Positions 16,539 through 25,837 of a stretch of 64,000 nt of DNA are shown here, in pieces. Source of the stretch: Microtetraspora sp. NBRC 13810 (GTDB lineage Bacteria; Actinomycetota; Actinomycetes; Streptosporangiales; Streptosporangiaceae); the NCBI RefSeq assembly GCF_030268685.1, contig NZ_BSRQ01000021.1:62001-126000 (forward strand), written 5' to 3'. The notes beneath the pieces are model-generated. The model made no database searches. It saw nothing but the letters and a program-made list of their open reading frames with translations, and was not told where the DNA came from. Numbering within the stretch: position 1 is the stretch's first letter; each line of letters starts with the position of its first letter. The position numbers were made by a program, and so were the translations under genes.

Positions 16539-16968
16539 ATGGGACAGCTATCGACCGCGTCCGGTGTCAGTCCCGCCACGGCCGGCAGCCGTCTGGGCAA
16601 GCTGACCGAGGCCGGTCTGCTCGCCCGTATAGCCCTACGGGCGGCACCGCTACTACCGCCTGGCCGGACCCGACGTCGCACGGCTGATCGAGGCACTGCA
16701 GCGACTCGCGCCTCCCCTGCCCATCCGGTCACTGCGGCAGGGCACCCGCGCCAAGGCGCTGCGCGAGGCCCGAACCTGCCACGACCGTCTCGCCGGGCGC
16801 CTGGGCGTCGAGCTCATGTCCACCCTGATCGAACACGGTGCGGGAGAACACCCCGGCGCGGACTACGACGCGCTGATCGCCGACCAGGTGGTAGGCACGA
16901 TCGTGTACGAGGACCCCGACCTCGTCGATGCGGGGCACCCGGGCCACCCACGCCGCCGGCGCGGCTGA
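16539..16968 (+). pseudogene. ArsR-type regulator remnant with foreign tail
   Basis: The winged-helix core is split between frames: LSTASGVSPATAGSRLGKLT EAGLLAR, then after a shift near 16635 HRYYRLAGPDVARLIEALQR, LAPPLPIRSLRQGTRAKALR and ARTCHDRLAGRLGVELMSTL. This is the N-terminal two thirds of an ArsR-family repressor. The expected second half is replaced by IEHGAGEHPGADYDALIADQ and EDPDLVDAGHPGHPRRRRG, which does not look like the family. It lacks the first 15-20 residues and is frameshifted. Confidence 0.65.
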
Positions 16969-17046
16969 AAACCGTCGCGCCACGATGAGAAAGAGTGGGT
17001 GTACGGGGACGAGCGCCTCGTTCACTGGAAGCCGGTCTGCCGGCGG

Positions 17047-18801
17047 TTACCTGTCCGAGATGCGGCCGTGTGTGGCGGTGGTGGACAGGAGTCGTCTCAG
17101 GGCGCTGTCGGTGGACGTGAGGGTGTCCCAGGTGCCTTCTTCGACCACCTGGCCGTTCTCCAGGACGGCGATGTGGTGGGCGCGGCGGATGGTGGCCGGG
17201 CGGTGTGCGATGACGATCGTGGTGGTGTCACGTCCGGCCAGCAGGCGGGCGAGTTCGGCGTCGCCGACGGTGTCCAGGTGGGCGGTCGCCTCGTCGAGGA
17301 TCAGGACTCCGGGGTCGGTGAGCAGGGCGCGGGCGAGCGCGACGCGGGCTCGTTGACCGCCGGAGAGGGTGGCGCCGCGTTCTCCGACGATGCTGTCCAG
17401 ACCGTGGGGCAGGGTGGCGGCGATCCGGTCGACACCGCACTGCCTGATGACGCGGTTCAGCAGGTCGTCATCGGCGTCGGGCACGGCCAGCCGCAGGTTG
17501 TCCCGGAGCGTGCCGTGGAACAGGGAGGCGTCTTGGCCGACCAGCGCGACAGCGGAGCGCAGTTCGTTGTCGGTGAGGTCGCGCAGGTCGACGGCTCCCC
17601 CGGCGGTGACGAGTTCGACTGTGCCGTCCGTGGGGTCCCAGAAGCGGGCAAGAAGGTGGGCGACGGTGGTTTTTCCCGCTCCGGAGGCTCCGACAAGGGC
17701 GAGGGTGCGCCCCGGGGGGATGGTGAGATCCAGGCCGCGCAGCACGGGGACGTCACCGTAGGAGAAACGGAGGTTGCGCAGCCGGACGCCGACCCGGCCG
17801 CCGGGAAGCGGGATCGGCCGAGCCGGAGGCGGTGCGGCCGGCGGGGCGTCGATCGCGGCCATCACCCGCGCGGCGGCGGCGCGCAGGCTGCCGGCCTGGC
17901 GCAGGGCGTCGGCACCGGCGGCCACCGGGGCCAGGACCGAGACGGCCAGGGCCAGCGCGGCGGGGGCCCACGCGCCGGGCGAACCGTCGCCCGCGGTTGC
18001 GATGGCGGCGACCACGGCGATCAGGGCCAGCGCCACGAGGATGTCCTGAACAGCGAGGAAGGCGCCGTCGTGACGGGCCTCGGCGCGCTGCGCCAGAGCG
18101 AGTCGGCGGCCGGCGGCGGCGAGCTGCCGGCGGCGGCGGTCGAGGGCGTTGTGGGCGAGGAGTTCGCGGATGCCGTCCACGGTGTCGACGGCGTCGGCCG
18201 AGAGACCGGCCGTGGCGGTGCGGACCTGGTCCCCGCGGAGGGTGCGGCCACGGTCGCCGAGCAGCGGATGCGCCATGAGGGCGGCGGCCACGGGCAGCAC
18301 GGCCAGCGCCGGCCAGGGGTCGATTACCCCGAGCACGGCCGTCCCGGACATGAAGACCAGTCCGGAGGCGAAGAGCTGAGCGGTGGTGTGGGCGTAGAAG
18401 AACTCCAGTGTCTCGATGTCGTTCATCGCGGTCGCCGCCAGGTCGCCGCTACGGCGACCGGCGATGCGTGCCGGGGCGCTGCGGGCGAGACCGTCGTAGA
18501 TTCGGACCCGCAGTTCGGCGAGCACGCGGTAGGCCAGGTCGTGCGACAGGTCCATCTGCCACCATGTCGCGACGGCCCTGAGCAGCACCAGCCCGCCGAG
18601 CACGCAGACGGTGGCGGGGTCGGGCGCGGCGTGTTCGGTGACGGCCCGTCCGACGATGTGGGCCAGCCAGGTGACCAGGACGACGAGGGCGGCTTGGTCG
18701 ATCAGGCAGGAGAGGATCGTACGGGCGACCATCCGGCGGTGCGGCCGCAGCGCGGGGAGCAAGCCGCGCAGGACGCGCCGGGTGGGCGGTTGGCGGTTCA
18801 T
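17047..18801 (-). CDS. ABC half-transporter (type IV TMD-NBD), second of pair
   Basis: 584 residues: six transmembrane helices in the first 320 residues (RMVARTILSCLIDQAALVVL, IDPWPALAVLPVAAALMAHP, AAIATAGDGSPGAWAPAALA) followed by a nucleotide-binding domain with Walker A GASGAGKTT, Q-loop VALVGQD, signature TLSGGQRARVALARAL, Walker B GVLILDEATAHLD and switch VIAHR. It most resembles CydC- and IrtB/YbtQ-like half-transporters. ATG 18801 has GAGGAG at 5 bases and follows the partner gene by 17 bases, so the two probably form a heterodimer. It is the last gene of the metallophore-type operon. Export of the peptide product or inward transport of its metal complex are both possible. Confidence 0.85.
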   Translation of the reverse strand: MNRQPPTRRVLRGLLPALRPHRRMVARTILSCLIDQAALVVLVTWLAHIVGRAVTEHAAPDPATVCVLGGLVLLRAVATWWQMDLSHDLAYRVLAELRVRIYDGLARSAPARIAGRRSGDLAATAMNDIETLEFFYAHTTAQLFASGLVFMSGTAVLGVIDPWPALAVLPVAAALMAHPLLGDRGRTLRGDQVRTATAGLSADAVDTVDGIRELLAHNALDRRRRQLAAAGRRLALAQRAEARHDGAFLAVQDILVALALIAVVAAIATAGDGSPGAWAPAALALAVSVLAPVAAGADALRQAGSLRAAAARVMAAIDAPPAAPPPARPIPLPGGRVGVRLRNLRFSYGDVPVLRGLDLTIPPGRTLALVGASGAGKTTVAHLLARFWDPTDGTVELVTAGGAVDLRDLTDNELRSAVALVGQDASLFHGTLRDNLRLAVPDADDDLLNRVIRQCGVDRIAATLPHGLDSIVGERGATLSGGQRARVALARALLTDPGVLILDEATAHLDTVGDAELARLLAGRDTTTIVIAHRPATIRRAHHIAVLENGQVVEEGTWDTLTSTDSALRRLLSTTATHGRISDR

Positions 18802-18818
18802 GGAAACTCCTCGGCGGA

Positions 18819-20540
18819 TCAGTGGCGGAGGTCCGCGGTGGCCAGTGCGGCGTAGGTGCCGCCCGCGTCGACCAGCGTCCGGTGGTCGCCGACGGCGTCG
18901 AGGTGGCCGCGGTCCAGGACCACGATCTGGTCGGCGTCCCGGACGGCGGCCAGCCGGTGGGCGATGATCAGACAGGTCCTGCCTCGCGCGACGCGGCGCA
19001 GCGTCCGGGTGATCTGGTGTTCGCGGTGTTCGTCCACCGCGCTGGTGGCCTCGTCCAGCACCAGGACCGGGGCGTCGCAGAGCAGGGCGCGGGCGAGGGC
19101 CAGGCGTTGCCGCTGGCCGCCGGAAAGGGTCGCGCCGCGTTCTCCCAGCACGGTCGCGTATCCGTCGGTGAGCGCCGTGATCTCGTCGTGGATCCCCGCG
19201 TCGCGGCAGGCGGCGACGAGCTGCTGGTCGGTGGCGCCGGGATCGGCCAGCCGCAGGTTGTCGGCGATGGAGGCGGCGAAGAGATAGGTCTCCTGGGAGA
19301 CCACGGCAATGGTACGGCGCAGCGCGGCCAGGGACAGTTCCCGGATGTCGACGCCGTCGAGCGACACCGCCCCGGCATCGGGGTCGTGATGACGTTGCAC
19401 GAGTGCCAGCAGCGTGGACTTGCCGGCCCCGGATGGCCCCACCAGGGCGGTCGTGCGGCCCGCCGGGCAGGCGAAGCCGACGCCGTGGAGAGCAGGACGG
19501 TCGGCGCCCGGGTACCCGAAGCGGACGTCGGTGAACGACAGGGCGGGCGCCGACGGCCACGAGGGCTCGAGCGTGCCGCTGTCGGGCACGGCGGGCCGGG
19601 CAGTGCGCAGTGCGGCGATGCCGTCGGCGGCCGAGAGACCCACGTATCCGGCGTGCCATTCCCTGGACAGGTCGCGCAGCGGCCGGAAGCACTCGGCGGC
19701 GAGCATCAGCAGAAGGTATGCCTCGGCCCCGGTGGCGCGGCCGGTGGCGGCGGACACGCAGGCCAGCAGGACCGCGCCGAGCGTGCCCGCCTGGATGGCG
19801 AGGTCGGTCAGGGCGGTGTCGACCAGCGAGACCCGGAGCTTGGCGACGATGGCCCGATGCAGCCGGCGTGACCGGTCTTCCAGAGTCTCACGCTTACGGT
19901 GGACGGCTCCGGTGGCGCGCAGGGTGGGCATCTGCTGGAGCGCTTCCAGATAGTCGGCGGCCAGGTCTTCGTAGCTGTCCCAGTGTTCCTTGCCGCGTTC
20001 GGCCAGGGCCCGATCCCACAGCCGGGGGACGAGGAGCGTCAGGGCGACGGCCACGGTGAGGACGACGGCCGCCCACGCGTGGACGGTGGCGATCCACGCC
20101 AGCAGAACGGGTGTGACCAGGCACACCACGGCGAACTGCGGCAGGTAGCGCGACAGGTAGGTGTTGACGCCCTCGACGCCGTCGACGACGGTCGCGCGCA
20201 GTGCTCCCGCGCGGGCGGCGGTGCTGTGGGCGGCGCCGAGACGACCGAGCTGGACGAGCAGTTCGTCGCGCAGGAGCGACCGGATCCGCGCACCGGCGTC
20301 GGCGGCGGCCAGTCGCTGCCACCTGATGAGGAACACGCGCAGGAGCAGCACGGCGGCCACCGCGGCGAGCAGGACGGCCAGCCGGTCGGTGCGGTCACGG
20401 GCGACGTCGGCGAGGGCGACGGCGAGCAGTGTGGCCTGGGCGACATGGGCGACGGTGACCGCGGTGAGCAACGCGGTGGCGCGCGCCAGCGGGGCCGGCG
20501 CGGTACGGGCAGCACGCAGGAGCTCAGAGTGCAACATCAT
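18819..20540 (-). CDS. ABC half-transporter (type IV TMD-NBD), first of pair
   Basis: 573 residues with six membrane helices (ALLTAVTVAHVAQATLLAVA, FAVVCLVTPVLLAWIATVHA, AAVVLTVAVALTLLVPRL) and an NBD: Walker A GPSGAGKST, signature TLSGGQRQRLALARAL, Walker B APVLVLDEATSAVD, switch IIAHR. It resembles CydD and the IrtA/YbtP class of exporters-by-fold, some of which import metallophores. Its ATG overlaps the stop of the upstream SagB-like gene, so it is co-translated with the peptide-modification enzymes, and it is followed by its partner half-transporter. Confidence 0.86.
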   Translation of the reverse strand: MMLHSELLRAARTAPAPLARATALLTAVTVAHVAQATLLAVALADVARDRTDRLAVLLAAVAAVLLLRVFLIRWQRLAAADAGARIRSLLRDELLVQLGRLGAAHSTAARAGALRATVVDGVEGVNTYLSRYLPQFAVVCLVTPVLLAWIATVHAWAAVVLTVAVALTLLVPRLWDRALAERGKEHWDSYEDLAADYLEALQQMPTLRATGAVHRKRETLEDRSRRLHRAIVAKLRVSLVDTALTDLAIQAGTLGAVLLACVSAATGRATGAEAYLLLMLAAECFRPLRDLSREWHAGYVGLSAADGIAALRTARPAVPDSGTLEPSWPSAPALSFTDVRFGYPGADRPALHGVGFACPAGRTTALVGPSGAGKSTLLALVQRHHDPDAGAVSLDGVDIRELSLAALRRTIAVVSQETYLFAASIADNLRLADPGATDQQLVAACRDAGIHDEITALTDGYATVLGERGATLSGGQRQRLALARALLCDAPVLVLDEATSAVDEHREHQITRTLRRVARGRTCLIIAHRLAAVRDADQIVVLDRGHLDAVGDHRTLVDAGGTYAALATADLRH

Positions 20541-21910
20541 CGGCGGTCGCTCCGGAGGTGAGACGGCGGGGAGAATCGGAGAGGGGCAGCCAGCGCGAGA
20601 CCGTGGATGACCCATCGCTGCCCGGCCGGGCCGCCGAGTGCGGCTCCCAGGTCGGCGGCCTGCCAGGAGCCGATCGGCCGGGTGCGCAGTCCGAGAGCGG
20701 TCGCGGCGAGCTCCGCGCGGGCGGCGGCGTACCCCGCGGCCAGATGCTCGACGCGTATCCGCTCGGCGGAAGCCGGGTCCGCGACGCCCTCGGCCAGCAG
20801 GACGGCTCCGGCTTGGGAGAGCCAGCCTTGCCGAGCCGCCCACACGGCCAGCGTCGGCCGTGCCTCTCCACCGGCGATGAGGCGGAGCGCCTTCGGCTCC
20901 GAGGGATCGGCGGTCACCAGGCCCGGGGGCGAACCGATGGCGGCGCACCAGGACGGACCGCCGGGACCGGCATCGTTCGCCGCGGACAGCACGGCGGCGA
21001 GGGCGCCGGGATCGGGCTGTCCGTTCAGGGGTGGTGGTGCGCTGCGGCGGTCGGCGATGGCCTGCGCCAGGGACGACTTCCCGCCGCCGAACGGGAGTCC
21101 GGCGGGCCACCAGAGTGCGGGAGCGGTGCTGCGGGACAGGGCGGCCAGCACCGCTCCGGCGTGCTCCCCTGCCGGACTTGGCGCGGGGCCGGTCGCCGGC
21201 GGCGTCGACAGCGGCTCGGCGGCCCAGGTGGTGAGCGGGCACAGGGTGGAGTGGCCGGGTTCGTCGGCCGTGACGTGCACGGCGGCCAGGGGATGTTCCG
21301 GTGCGGTATCCGCCCAGGTGGCGTTCCACCGGTCGGGCACGGGCAGTCCGGCGGCAGCGGCCAGCGCCGCCGCGCCGGCGTTCAGCGTCAGCCGGGCTTG
21401 GTGGCCGCCGGCGAGCGCGGCCACGGCCAGGGCGGCCACGGCGTGTCCGGTGTCCAGGAGCAGCAGTGGCCAGGCGCGGTGTCCGTAACGGGAGGCGGTT
21501 CGCTGGGCGGTCACGGTGAGCACGGCGACCATCCCTTGAGGGGCGTCGGACGGTGCGGGGCCGCGCCGGCGAGCCCGGTGCTCCAGCGGGTCGTACGCAT
21601 AGCGTCCTGGCGGCATCGAACACCCCGGGCCGACGAGCAGGTGGGCGTTGACCGGATACAGCCCGCCGGCAGAGGCCACGGGTCGCAGCCGCGTAGAGAC
21701 GCCCCGGTCGCCGTCGACCGGCTCGGCCCTGAGGGAGGACGCCAGCAGGCGTCCCAGGTCGAGGGCGCCTCCCCCGGCCGCGGGATCGGTCGGCTCGCCG
21801 GTCCAGTGTCGTCCGGCCGGGCCCGGGTGGGTGTCCGGCTCGACCGGCCGGGTGGAACGGACCTCGGCGAGCGCCTCGGCGAACAGGCGGCCGGTGGATG
21901 TGGCGGTCAT
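20537..21910 (-). CDS. SagB/ThcOx-like FMN dehydrogenase of azol(in)e RiPP pathway
   Basis: 457 residues of the nitroreductase fold, expected to oxidise azolines to azoles with FMN. The landmark region is RLRPVASAGGLYPVNAHLLV then GRYAYDPLEHRARR, typical of SagB-type dehydrogenases. A second, degenerate nitroreductase-like half follows (FGGGKSSLAQAIADRRSAPP; LVTADPSEPKALRLIAGGEA; QAGAVLLAEGVADPASAERI). This two-domain length is usual for actinobacterial members. ATG 21910 lies 14 bases after the YcaO stop; the frame open to 21988 is only an extension. The 3' end overlaps the ABC gene. Confidence 0.8.
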   Translation of the reverse strand: MTATSTGRLFAEALAEVRSTRPVEPDTHPGPAGRHWTGEPTDPAAGGGALDLGRLLASSLRAEPVDGDRGVSTRLRPVASAGGLYPVNAHLLVGPGCSMPPGRYAYDPLEHRARRRGPAPSDAPQGMVAVLTVTAQRTASRYGHRAWPLLLLDTGHAVAALAVAALAGGHQARLTLNAGAAALAAAAGLPVPDRWNATWADTAPEHPLAAVHVTADEPGHSTLCPLTTWAAEPLSTPPATGPAPSPAGEHAGAVLAALSRSTAPALWWPAGLPFGGGKSSLAQAIADRRSAPPPLNGQPDPGALAAVLSAANDAGPGGPSWCAAIGSPPGLVTADPSEPKALRLIAGGEARPTLAVWAARQGWLSQAGAVLLAEGVADPASAERIRVEHLAAGYAAARAELAATALGLRTRPIGSWQAADLGAALGGPAGQRWVIHGLALAAPLRFSPPSHLRSDRR

Positions 21911-21924
21911 GCTCGGGCGACCCC

Positions 21925-23337
21925 TCACATGTGTGGCGGCGGGGCGAGGGTGAAGTCGCCGGGACCGGTGGGGACGGTGGTACGCCACCCGCGGGCGAGC
22001 GCCGCCCGCGCGAAACGTGGACAGCCGTAGTAGGCGAACGCGGCGGGGGCGTTGGGCACCAGGCCGGTGACCAGAACACGGGCCACCCGCAGCGGCGTCT
22101 CGGCCACGTCGGGCGTGGTCAGGTCGAAGGTGACGACGCGGTGGCCGCCGGAGGCGAGGCGTTCACGGAGCCGCTGCGGCGAACCGGGGGTGACCTGGTC
22201 CACCGGCACGGTCTGCGCGGGATGGGTGAAACGCCGCGCCAACGGGGCCAGCCGGTCATCCAGCCAGACCTGGACGTGCGCCCCCAGGTCGCGGACATGT
22301 GCGAAGTCCGCTCCGGCGTCGTCGAGGTAACGGCGATCCGCCCGGTGGCCCAGGTAGAGGCCCTTCGCGAGCATCCCGGCGTCGACGGCCTGGAACACCC
22401 ATCCGCCGGGGTCGGTGAGCCCCTGAGTGAACACCCAGGTGTGCACGGCCTCCAGAACGGCCTTCCGTGCGGCTTCGGCGGGGTCGTATCGGCAGGCGAA
22501 CCCTGCCGCGTAGAGGCCGCGACCGGCGTCGTGCACCAGGGCGGCCATGGCAGGGGCGAACTCGTTCGGCATCTCCACCACCCAGGTCCGCAGCGGCGAC
22601 CCCGCGAGGTCGGCCGGCAGTCCCGGGATGCTGTCCAGCTCGACACCTCGCGTGGGGCCGTCCAGGTGCCACCACACTTCGAGGGCGTCGCGTTCGACGG
22701 TCTCCAGCAGCGCGCGTTCGACGGCGTCGGCGAGACCCGCACCGGTCGCGATGCCCGCGTAGTTCAGGTGATGGGTGCGCGGCAGGGACTTCAGTTCACC
22801 CTGGCGCCAGTTGAGATGGGTCAGCGCCACGGGTGCCAGGCAGTCGCGTTCGCCGCCGTCGGGCAACTGCTCGGTGCCGCGCGCCCACAGCGCCTCGGTG
22901 GCCTCGGTGAACCGCCGGTACGGAAAGCCGGGCCGGTCGTACTGCCAGCCGGCGTAGGCGGGTAACTCGGCCGGGGTGAGATGGTTCTGCCCGGCGAGGT
23001 CGGCCGCGGTGGCGCGCAGCGGGGCGTCCGGTTCGCCGGCGGGCGGCAGGCGGTTGCCGCAGTAACGCTCCACCGCCTCGGCGATCGCGGCGATGCGGGC
23101 CCCTTCGTGGTCGCCGAAGGTGGTGCCCAGGGCGACTCGGTCAGCGGGCCAGGCGCCGAACCGGCGGGCGTCGCTGACGTCGGCCGTCACCGCCACGTAG
23201 CGGGCCGGGGTTCCTGGTGGGTGCTCGACCGGGGCCACCGCCCGGATCAGCCCGCAGACCGGGTCGACCAGCGCGTCCACCGGGAGGGGGGACGCGGACG
23301 TGGCGGTGGGGTGGTACGCGGGATCGGTGGCTGTCAC
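21925..23337 (-). CDS. YcaO cyclodehydratase (azoline-forming)
   Basis: ATP-dependent cyclisation of Ser/Thr (or Cys) side chains onto the peptide backbone. The 470 residues carry the YcaO ATP-binding elements: IAAIAEAVERYCGNRLPP (E-x-x-E-R type helix), TGAGLADAVERALLETVERD and PAEAARKAVLEAVHTWVF. The C-terminus is APPPHM, which is proline rich as in azoline-forming YcaO proteins. It starts at a GTG that overlaps the hydrolase stop (GTGA). Together with the leader-binding partner at 24896 it would form the heterocycle synthetase of this cluster. Confidence 0.87.
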   Translation of the reverse strand: MTATDPAYHPTATSASPLPVDALVDPVCGLIRAVAPVEHPPGTPARYVAVTADVSDARRFGAWPADRVALGTTFGDHEGARIAAIAEAVERYCGNRLPPAGEPDAPLRATAADLAGQNHLTPAELPAYAGWQYDRPGFPYRRFTEATEALWARGTEQLPDGGERDCLAPVALTHLNWRQGELKSLPRTHHLNYAGIATGAGLADAVERALLETVERDALEVWWHLDGPTRGVELDSIPGLPADLAGSPLRTWVVEMPNEFAPAMAALVHDAGRGLYAAGFACRYDPAEAARKAVLEAVHTWVFTQGLTDPGGWVFQAVDAGMLAKGLYLGHRADRRYLDDAGADFAHVRDLGAHVQVWLDDRLAPLARRFTHPAQTVPVDQVTPGSPQRLRERLASGGHRVVTFDLTTPDVAETPLRVARVLVTGLVPNAPAAFAYYGCPRFARAALARGWRTTVPTGPGDFTLAPPPHM

Positions 23338-24899
23338 CTGGTGATCTCCTCGGCTGGGTCGACGGGGCGGAGCGCGACGGTCCGGTCGAGGGCGGGCAGC
23401 GACAGGTGGCTGGCGTCCGGAACGACAGTGCGCCGAGAGGCCCGTAGGAAGGTGGCGCGGAGCGGATCGTGCCCGGTGTGCGGATTGCGGGCGTGGGCGG
23501 GGAAGTGGTGCCCCGCGATCTCGAGCCGCAGCCGGACGCCCGCGGGCAGCCGGCGGAACATCGGCCCGAGCGGGACGCTGATCACCACGTGGGCTCCGGC
23601 CGGCGCCCGCGTGCGCGCGACTCCGGTGGCCAGGGGCTCGGCGGTGTCACGCGAAGTGAGGACGACCAGGCGAACGGCCCAGTCGGCGCTGGGGGTGTCC
23701 GCCGTGGCCAGGATCCGGGCCTCGGCATCCCCGGCGAGGTCCAGCGGATCGGGCAGTGGCTCGCTGAGGGCCACGAACCGGTCAGGCCGTCCGTCCGCGG
23801 GCACATCCAGGCGATCCGAACGCACCGGACGTTCGGGATCTGCGACGAACTCCGTCCCCCGCAGCACCCGCAAACCCGTGCCCTCGCCGTCCATGCGCAC
23901 CGGCTTGGGGAGACGCTCCATCTCCTGGGCGGCCACCCATTGGCCGGTTCCCTCCAGGGCGACCGCGCCGCGACGCCCGGTCAGCGTTCCGTTCAGCGCG
24001 GCCTGCGCGAACCTCGCATACAGCGATCCCAGCGCCAATCGGTGACCTTCGCCGGCTCCCGGGCCCGGAGAAGCGGTGAGGGCGTGGCCCCAGGGACCGA
24101 GCAACAGCCGGGCCGCGCCCAAGCCGTGGCGGCCCCAGGCCCGCCACAGCGACACGGTGTCCGGGACGAAAGGGTCGTGACTCCCGCCTATGGCGAGCAG
24201 AGGAATCGCTCCCGATCCGGCCCGCCCGACAGCACCCGGGCCGGTGCCGGGCGTTCCGGCGGGATCGCCAGAGCGCTCCGCGGCCCAGAGCCGTTCCCAG
24301 GAGGGCATCGGGCGTCCGAGCCGCCGGGGCAGATCCAGCAGAGGCAGGTGGTCGAGCAGGCCGGGGTCGGCGGCCAGGGCCCGGCGCAACGCGGACGGGT
24401 CGCTGTCCGCACGGTCACCGTGGGCTGCCCACCAGCCCGCCCGCGCCAGCAACCGCTCCGCTCCGCTTGGCTCGCGTGCCGTCTCCGCCAGGCCCAGCGC
24501 CGGTACGGCGGCGATGACGGCGTCGGGCCGGACCGCGGGGTCGTCCTGCAACGCCGTGGCCAGTGCGCAGTGCGCGGCATAGGAGGCCCCACAGGCGACG
24601 ATCGTGCCGTCGCTCCATGGCTGCCGGCGCAGTACCCGCACGGTGGTCGCGCCGTCCTCGGCTTCGTTGAGGTAGGGGTGCCACCGTCCGCCGGAGCCGT
24701 GCCGGCCACGCACGTCCTGGGCCACCGCTGCGAAGCCCCGCCGCGCCCAGGCGCGCAGCTCCGCGGCGTGCGAGCGACGGTCGTACGGAGTGCGGATCAA
24801 GACGCAGGGAAACGGACCCGGCCCCTCCGGCAGGCAGTAGTCGGCGGCCAGGATCGCGCCGTCACCAGCGACGAGGAACATACTGCGACAGGGGTTCAT
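23334..24899 (-). CDS. CocE/NonD-family hydrolase (X-Pro dipeptidyl-peptidase-like)
   Basis: 521 residues with an alpha/beta-hydrolase fold of the S15/CocE family: PFPCVLIRTPYDRRSHAAEL, the VRGRHGSGG loop, nucleophile elbow ACGASYAAH (Ser in GASY), GGSHDPFVPDT with the acidic residue, GPWGHALTASPG with the histidine, and a C-terminal jelly-roll (DASHLSLP; GVRLRLEIAGHHFPAHARN). No signal peptide. The ATG overlaps the stop of the upstream E1-like gene (ATGA). In this context a peptide bond cleavage, such as leader removal or trimming next to proline, is the natural guess; the precursor has three X-Pro bonds. The family assignment is firm, the role inferred. Confidence 0.82.
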   Translation of the reverse strand: MNPCRSMFLVAGDGAILAADYCLPEGPGPFPCVLIRTPYDRRSHAAELRAWARRGFAAVAQDVRGRHGSGGRWHPYLNEAEDGATTVRVLRRQPWSDGTIVACGASYAAHCALATALQDDPAVRPDAVIAAVPALGLAETAREPSGAERLLARAGWWAAHGDRADSDPSALRRALAADPGLLDHLPLLDLPRRLGRPMPSWERLWAAERSGDPAGTPGTGPGAVGRAGSGAIPLLAIGGSHDPFVPDTVSLWRAWGRHGLGAARLLLGPWGHALTASPGPGAGEGHRLALGSLYARFAQAALNGTLTGRRGAVALEGTGQWVAAQEMERLPKPVRMDGEGTGLRVLRGTEFVADPERPVRSDRLDVPADGRPDRFVALSEPLPDPLDLAGDAEARILATADTPSADWAVRLVVLTSRDTAEPLATGVARTRAPAGAHVVISVPLGPMFRRLPAGVRLRLEIAGHHFPAHARNPHTGHDPLRATFLRASRRTVVPDASHLSLPALDRTVALRPVDPAEEITR

Positions 24900-25759
24900 G
24901 TACCGCGTACCGCGGTGGAGACGACGGGCGGGACGGGCAGCACGCAGTGCTCGGTGACCTTCAGGTCCCTCAGGTCGACTCTGCGCAGGCGCCGGCGAGC
25001 GGGCAGGCGGTTCCCCCGGCTCGCCCGGCCCTGAGCCCATGCGGCGAGGTCGGTGGTGACCAGGGCGGCGATGGTCGCCGCCGCCGCGGCTCCGGTGACC
25101 GGATGAGGGCCGGTGGCGGCGGGCCCGGCCCAGTAGGCGGCCAGTTCGCGGTGGGCCGGGGTGGCGGCGAGGCGACGCGCGGCCACGTGAGCGGCGAGTA
25201 CGTCGCCCGGGGCGGCGGCGATCGGTTCGACCCAGGCATGCCAGCCCTCACGATGGCAGCGAGCCCAGGCGATGCCGTGCGCGGGCAGCCGGTCGGCGTC
25301 CTTCCACAGTTCCGGAGGAGCAGGACGGTCGAGGCACCAGACCACCGCGGCGACGTCGGAGGCCCGCCCGTCGGCGAGTACCGCGATGTCTCGTGGCGTC
25401 GCGGGGCGAGGCCGGGCTCCCGCGGAGGACAGGAACTCGGTGAGCGGCGAGGTCAGCCGTTCGTCACCGAGCACGAGCACATCGGCGCGGTCCGGCGGCC
25501 AGGAGGGCGGCGCGTCAAGGTATCCCGCCTCGGTGAAGGCGCCCAGCAGTCGTTCGACCTCCCGGGGTTCACCCGGCTGAGCCCGGTCCGATCCGCCGCC
25601 GTCCGCCGCGGCGGCGTGGCCGAGCAGTTCCAGCAGCTCTGTGGTGGCCCCGGGTGAGGCGTTGAGGCGCAGGAACTCCCCGTCGGGAGCGCGCACCGCG
25701 GGCGCATGCCCGTGCACCGTGACGATGTCGACGCCGGGGGCGAGTTGGGGCCGCGACAC
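24896..25759 (-). CDS. TOMM leader-peptide-binding, E1-like (Ocin-ThiF) partner protein
   Basis: 287 residues beginning SRPQLAPGVDIVTVHGHAPA VRAPDG, the RRE-like wing that binds RiPP leader peptides in E1-like partners of YcaO enzymes. Then comes a ThiF-like remnant with ADVLVLGDERLTSPLTEFLS, DVAAVVWCLDRPAPPELWKD and ATIAALVTTDLAAWAQG. No CxxC zinc pairs are visible and it is shorter than full E1-like proteins, so it probably presents the peptide rather than adenylates it. GTG 25759 has GAGGAGGAAA upstream. It is separated from the precursor gene by a stem-loop. Confidence 0.75.
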   Translation of the reverse strand: MSRPQLAPGVDIVTVHGHAPAVRAPDGEFLRLNASPGATTELLELLGHAAAADGGGSDRAQPGEPREVERLLGAFTEAGYLDAPPSWPPDRADVLVLGDERLTSPLTEFLSSAGARPRPATPRDIAVLADGRASDVAAVVWCLDRPAPPELWKDADRLPAHGIAWARCHREGWHAWVEPIAAAPGDVLAAHVAARRLAATPAHRELAAYWAGPAATGPHPVTGAAAAATIAALVTTDLAAWAQGRASRGNRLPARRRLRRVDLRDLKVTEHCVLPVPPVVSTAVRGT

Positions 25760-25791
25760 GTTTCCTCCTCATGAGCCGTTGCGCCGGACGC

Positions 25792-25811
25792 GGACAGGAC
25801 AGGACAGGACA
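25792..25811. repeat. Four tandem GGACA repeats
   Basis: GGACA occurs four times without interruption between the leader-binding gene and the stem-loop behind the precursor gene. It is non-coding on both strands as far as can be seen. Confidence 0.8.
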
Positions 25812-25837
25812 GCGGATGCCGGCGGGACAGGGACGGG

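Noticed and set aside
16999..18855. 618-codon plus-strand frame opposite the ABC half-transporter
   Set aside because: Gly/Asp/Gln-rich antisense shadow without any domain; the minus strand carries perfect ABC motifs.
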